Source: Phenylobacterium sp. Root1290 (GTDB lineage Bacteria; Pseudomonadota; Alphaproteobacteria; Caulobacterales; Caulobacteraceae). From it: a DNA stretch of 64,000 nt. Shown here one piece after another: positions 60,477 through 64,000 of this stretch (position 1 is its first letter; every line of letters begins with the position of its first letter). The position numbers and the translations under genes were made by a program. A model generated the notes under the pieces. It saw nothing but the letters and a program-made list of their open reading frames with translations. It searched no databases and was not told the DNA's origin. The DNA is taken from the NCBI RefSeq assembly GCF_001425305.1, contig NZ_LMEE01000001.1, positions 508,646-572,645 of the forward strand. The letters are read 5' to 3'.

Positions 60477-60512
60477 CCGTCCCCGGGGTCCCGCATGGGA
60501 CGCCGGGGACGG
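60477..60512 (+). terminator. Long hairpin between the DUF4198 gene and the RND adaptor
   Basis: CCGTCCCCGG (60477-60486) pairs with CCGGGGACGG (60503-60512), and inside GTCCC-GCAT-GGGAC continues the stem after a G-G mismatch. It begins 5 bp after the stop codon. No T-run follows, so termination may be partial. Confidence 0.6.
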
Positions 60513-60539
60513 TCCGAAATGCTAGTATTGGAGTACCGT

Positions 60540-61703
60540 GTGCCTGAACTACGGGGGCGTGGCCTGATCATCGCGGCGGTCGCCGCGACGTGCGTCGCAG
60601 CCGGCGGTGGGTATTTCGCCTGGAAGACCCTCGGGGCGTCCGCCGAAGCTGAGTCAGGACCGCAACCGGTTCCTGTCCGCGTCGCCGAGGCCGCCGTACG
60701 TCCGCTGGCGATCCATGTGAAGGCCCTCGGCTCCGTCGCCCCGCTGAACACCGTCAACGTCCGCAGCCAGGTGGCCGGCGAACTGACCCATGTGAGCTTC
60801 GCCGAAGGCCAGATGGTCCAGCGTGGCCAACTTCTCGCGCGCATCGACCCGCGTCCCTTCGAAGCCCAGGTCGCCGAGGCGCATGGCCAGAGCCGCCAGA
60901 ACGAAGCCCAGCTGCGTTACGCCCAGCAGCAGCTGCAGATCTATCGCGGCCTCGCCGACAAGCAGATCGTCGCCCAGACGAGGCTCGATCAGCAGCTGGC
61001 CCTGGTGGAACAGCACGGCGGCGCCGTCGCCGCCGACCGCGGCCGCTTGGCCAACGCCCGTATTCAGCTCGACCGCACCCGGATCACCGCCCCCATCGCC
61101 GGCCGCATCGGGCTGCGCCGCGCCGATCCGGGCAACATCCTCTCGGACGGCGCCGACGAGATCATCGCCGTCATCACCCAGACCCGGCCAATATCGGTGC
61201 TGTTCTCCGCCCCGGAAGCCCGGTTGCCTGAGATCCGCAACGCGCTGGCCAAGGGCGGCGGCCTGGAGGTCAGCCTCTGGGACCGCGCCGAGCGCGCCGA
61301 GCTCGCCCGCGGCAAGCTCTCGACCCTGGACAACCAGATCGACCCGCAAACCGGCGCCGTGCGCCTGCGCGCCACCTTCGCCAATGATGACGAGAGCCTG
61401 TTCCCGAACCAGTTCGTGAACGTCCGGCTGACGGTCGGGAGGCTCGACAACGCCGTCACCGCCCCTGATGCGGCCATTCAGCAAGGCTCTACCGGCCCCT
61501 ATGCCTGGGTCGTCGACAAGACCGGAGCCGCGCGCCTGCGCAAGCTGACGACCGGTCCCTCCAGCGAGGGCGTCACCGCCGTCCATTCCGGCCTGGCCGC
61601 CGGCGACCGCGTGGTGATCGAGGGCCTCGACCGTCTGAGCGAGGGCCGCAAGGTCCAGATCATCGCCCAGCCCGACGCGCAGGCCGTCCCCGCCAAGTCA
61701 TGA
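60540..61703 (+). CDS. RND efflux periplasmic adaptor (MdtA-like)
   Basis: About 387 residues from the GTG with TTGGAG six bases upstream; an in-frame ATG at 60519 is the alternative. One N-terminal membrane anchor (GLIIAAVAATCVAAGGGYFAW), lipoyl half-motif VNVRSQVAGELTHVSFAEGQMVQRGQLLARIDPRPFEAQVAEA, a coiled-coil hairpin (about 95-165), then ARIQLDRTRITAPIAGRIGLRRADPGNI and a membrane-proximal domain. It links the RND pump to an outer-membrane channel. The stop overlaps the pump start (ATGA). Confidence 0.93.
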   Translation: MPELRGRGLIIAAVAATCVAAGGGYFAWKTLGASAEAESGPQPVPVRVAEAAVRPLAIHVKALGSVAPLNTVNVRSQVAGELTHVSFAEGQMVQRGQLLARIDPRPFEAQVAEAHGQSRQNEAQLRYAQQQLQIYRGLADKQIVAQTRLDQQLALVEQHGGAVAADRGRLANARIQLDRTRITAPIAGRIGLRRADPGNILSDGADEIIAVITQTRPISVLFSAPEARLPEIRNALAKGGGLEVSLWDRAERAELARGKLSTLDNQIDPQTGAVRLRATFANDDESLFPNQFVNVRLTVGRLDNAVTAPDAAIQQGSTGPYAWVVDKTGAARLRKLTTGPSSEGVTAVHSGLAAGDRVVIEGLDRLSEGRKVQIIAQPDAQAVPAKS

Positions 61704-64000
61704 ACCCCTCGCGGATCTTTATCCTGCGGCCGGTCGCCACCGGTCTGCTGATGGCTGCGCTGCTGCTGGCCGGGCTGATCGCTTATCGCCTGCTGCCAGT
61801 CGCCGCCCTGCCCCAGGCCGACTATCCGGTCATCCAGGTGTTCACTTTCCAGCCGGGCGCCAGCGCCAAGGTCACCGCCGACACCATCACCGCCCCGCTG
61901 GAGCGGCGCCTCGGCCAGATCCCCGGACTGGAGCAGATTTCCTCGTCCAGTTCGGGCGGGGCCTCGATGATCACCCTGCAGTTCTCGCTCGAGCTGCCGA
62001 TGAGCATCGCCGAGCAGGAGGTGCAGGCCGCCATCGCCTCGGCCTCGGGCCTGCTGCCCGACGGCCTGCCGACGCCGCCGATCTATCGCAAGGTCAATCC
62101 CGCCGACGCGCCGATCCTGACGCTCGCCGTGACCTCCCAGGCCACGCCCCTGCACCAGGTCCACGACATGGTGGACACGCGCATCGCCCAGAAACTGTCT
62201 CAGGTCTCCGGGGTCGGCCACATCGCCCTGGCCGGCGGCCAGCGCCCAGCCGTGCGCATCCAGGCCAATCCCCGCGCGCTCGCGGCCCACGGCCTCACCT
62301 TCGACGACATCCGCACCGCCGTCGCCGCCGGCAGCGTCAACCAGCCCAAGGGCGGCTTCGACGGCCCGCACCGCTCGGTGATGATGGACGCCAACGACCA
62401 GCTGCGGTCGATCGAGGACTACCGCGCCCTGATCCTGGCCTGGCGCGAAGGCGCGCCGATCCGGCTCGATCAGGTCGCCGAGGTGGTGGACGGGGTTGAG
62501 GACCGCCGCCTGGCCGCCTGGTCCGGTCCCGCGCCCGCCGTCCTCGTCAACATCCAGCGCCAGCCCGGCGCCAACGTCATCGGCGTGGTCGACCGCGTTC
62601 GCGATCTGCTGCCCGAGCTGACCGCCACCCTGCCCGCCGACGTCAAGGTCGAGGTCCTCAGCGACCGCACCCGCGCCATCCGCTCATCGATCACCCACGT
62701 GCAGATCGAGCTGCTGTTCGCCGTCGGCCTCGTGGTCGCCGTGACCTTCCTGTTCCTGCGCAGCGCCCGGGCCACGATCATCCCAGCCGTGGTCGTGCCG
62801 CTGTCGCTGATCGGCACGTTCGGGGCCATGCACCTGCTTGGCTACAGCGTGAACAACCTCACCTTGATGGCTCTGACCATCGCAGCCGGCTTCGTGGTCG
62901 ACGACGCCATCGTCATGCTCGAGAACATCGCTCGCTATCTGGAGAAGGGCGAAGCGCCGCTGCAGGCCGCGCTGAAGGGCGCCAAGGAGATCGGCTTCAC
63001 CCTGGTCTCCCTGACCATCTCCCTGATCGCCGTGCTGATCCCGCTGCTGTTCATGGGCGAGGTTGTCGGCCGGCTGTTCCGCGAGTTCGCCGTCACCCTG
63101 GCGGTGGCGATCCTGATCTCGCTGGTCGTCTCCCTGACGCTGACGCCGGCCATGTGCGCGCGGATGCTGCGTCCGCACGGCGCTCAGGCCCCCGGCATCC
63201 TCGACGGCGTCATCGCCGGCTATGGCCGCGCCCTCGACTGGGTGCTGGAACGCCGGACGCTGTTCCTGGGCGTGACCGCAGCCACCATCGCCCTGACAGC
63301 CGCACTCTACGCCGTCGCGCCGAAGGGCTTCTTCCCGGTCCAGGACGGCGGCGCGATCCAGGTCGTCACCCGCGCCGCGCCTGACGTGTCGTTCCAGAAG
63401 ATGGCGCGCCAGCAGCAGGCCGCGGTCCAGGCCATCCTCGAAGATCCCGCCGTCGAAAGCGTCTCCTCGTTCATCGGCGTCGACGGCCAGAACGCCACGC
63501 CCAACGCCGGCCGCATGCAGATCAACCTGCATCCGCACGGCCGGCGCCCGCCGGTCGCCCAGGTGATCGCGGACCTCGAACGACGCACCGCCGGCCTGCC
63601 TGGCCTGCGCCTCTATATGCAGCCGACCCAGGAACTGAACGTCGACGACCAGGTCGCCCGCAGCCAGTACCGCTTCAGCCTCTCCAGCCCTGACGGCGCA
63701 CGTCTCGCCGACTGGACCGGCCGCCTGGTCGAGGCGCTGTCCGCCGCGCCGCAGCTGCGCAACGTCTCCAGCGACCTGGAGCCCGGAGGCCTCGGCGCGC
63801 GCATCGTCATCGACCGCCAGGCCGCCGCCCGTCTCGGCGTGACCGCCGCCGACGTCGACTCCGCGCTCTACAGCGCCTTCGGCCAGCGCCAGATCGCCAC
63901 CCTGTTCACCCAGGCCAACCAGTACCGCGTGGTGCTGGAGGTCGCGCCCGACCAGCAGTTCGGCCCGCAGACCCTGGAGCATGTTCACCTGAAAGCGGCC
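61700..64000 (+). CDS. RND multidrug efflux permease, MdtB/MuxB-like (3' end cut off)
   Basis: 767 codons are in the window; the rest of a roughly 1030-residue pump lies to the right. It starts MNPSRIFILRPVATGLLMAALLLAGLIAYRLLPVAALPQADYPVI, the classic RND first helix. The porter loops show EQEVQAAIASA and a GG-region FVVDDAIVMLENI (the proton-relay Asp-Asp pair in helix 4, about residues 400-412). The sequence resembles MdtB/MdtC more than AcrB. Translationally coupled to the adaptor. Confidence 0.94.
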   Translation, partial: MNPSRIFILRPVATGLLMAALLLAGLIAYRLLPVAALPQADYPVIQVFTFQPGASAKVTADTITAPLERRLGQIPGLEQISSSSSGGASMITLQFSLELPMSIAEQEVQAAIASASGLLPDGLPTPPIYRKVNPADAPILTLAVTSQATPLHQVHDMVDTRIAQKLSQVSGVGHIALAGGQRPAVRIQANPRALAAHGLTFDDIRTAVAAGSVNQPKGGFDGPHRSVMMDANDQLRSIEDYRALILAWREGAPIRLDQVAEVVDGVEDRRLAAWSGPAPAVLVNIQRQPGANVIGVVDRVRDLLPELTATLPADVKVEVLSDRTRAIRSSITHVQIELLFAVGLVVAVTFLFLRSARATIIPAVVVPLSLIGTFGAMHLLGYSVNNLTLMALTIAAGFVVDDAIVMLENIARYLEKGEAPLQAALKGAKEIGFTLVSLTISLIAVLIPLLFMGEVVGRLFREFAVTLAVAILISLVVSLTLTPAMCARMLRPHGAQAPGILDGVIAGYGRALDWVLERRTLFLGVTAATIALTAALYAVAPKGFFPVQDGGAIQVVTRAAPDVSFQKMARQQQAAVQAILEDPAVESVSSFIGVDGQNATPNAGRMQINLHPHGRRPPVAQVIADLERRTAGLPGLRLYMQPTQELNVDDQVARSQYRFSLSSPDGARLADWTGRLVEALSAAPQLRNVSSDLEPGGLGARIVIDRQAAARLGVTAADVDSALYSAFGQRQIATLFTQANQYRVVLEVAPDQQFGPQTLEHVHLKAA

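Noticed and set aside
62684..63988. 434-codon antisense frame opposite the RND pump
   Set aside because: Low-complexity D/G/H/Q-rich translation; the plus strand encodes a standard RND permease running off the window.
1..64000. CRISPR arrays, insertion sequences or prophage
   Set aside because: No regularly spaced direct repeats, transposase, recombinase or phage structural genes were seen on either strand.

Overview
The window is about 64 kb of high-GC DNA whose gene content and signals point to a Caulobacterales-type alphaproteobacterium (Caulobacter or Phenylobacterium relatives). The reasons are three large TonB-dependent receptors, HWE-family histidine kinases, a cco/hemN/fixK microaerobic block, Caulobacter-like GCTAnnAT minus-10 elements, a GGAAC-N16-CGTT general-stress promoter, and frequent GTG and TTG starts with 1-8 bp gene overlaps. 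I see no phage genes, transposases, integrases or CRISPR array. Both ends cut through genes: a copper P-type ATPase on the left and an RND pump on the right.

Layout. 1-3.8 kb: end of cbb3 oxidase maturation (ccoI, ccoS), hemN and a fixK-like regulator. 3.9-9.9 kb: an acyl-CoA synthetase / acyl-CoA dehydrogenase / TonB-receptor operon, divergent from a LuxR-type regulator. 10-12.1 kb: a retropepsin-like protein and an ArsR-SRPBCC-membrane protein operon. 12.1-17.2 kb: core genes, namely tRNA-Ser(TGA), rlpA, tmk, holB, tatD, a PhnP-like metallohydrolase and a PurN-like transformylase. 17.2-22.6 kb: a GNAT-fused ADP-forming acyl-CoA synthetase, a glycine-zipper lipoprotein, ecotin with a small membrane partner, and an AI-2E family transporter. 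22.7-27.8 kb: an arginine deiminase operon with two antiporter-like permeases and a predicted outer-membrane protein, but no arcB or arcC. 28-32 kb: a DUF2955 / HlyD / NodT tripartite efflux operon.

32.8-41 kb is a compact aromatic-catabolism locus in two divergent arms: hydrolase plus ACMSD-like amidohydrolase, against extradiol dioxygenase, FAH-family hydrolase, FAD hydroxylase, GST, TetR and CoA ligase. The divergent promoter carries two copies of TGAC-N6-GTCA, the likely TetR operators. 41-46 kb is a signalling block of two HWE kinases, a single-domain response regulator and a Crp/Fnr protein, around a hemerythrin gene with a sigma-EcfG-type promoter.

46-56.4 kb holds the most interesting unit: a flavin monooxygenase, an N,N-dimethylformamidase-like protein, a TonB receptor, a TetR regulator, an MFS transporter, a class II aldolase, a PfkB kinase and a class III aminotransferase. 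The same palindrome, GATAG-N6-CTATC, sits in front of the receptor gene, the tetR gene and the kinase/aminotransferase divergent pair. This ties the locus into one regulon. It reads as an uptake-and-breakdown pathway for an unidentified nitrogen-containing, sugar-like compound.

56.5-64 kb: an orphan ParA ATPase, a GIY-YIG-like protein, a siderophore receptor divergent from a DUF4198 protein across two Fur-like boxes, and the start of an RND efflux system.
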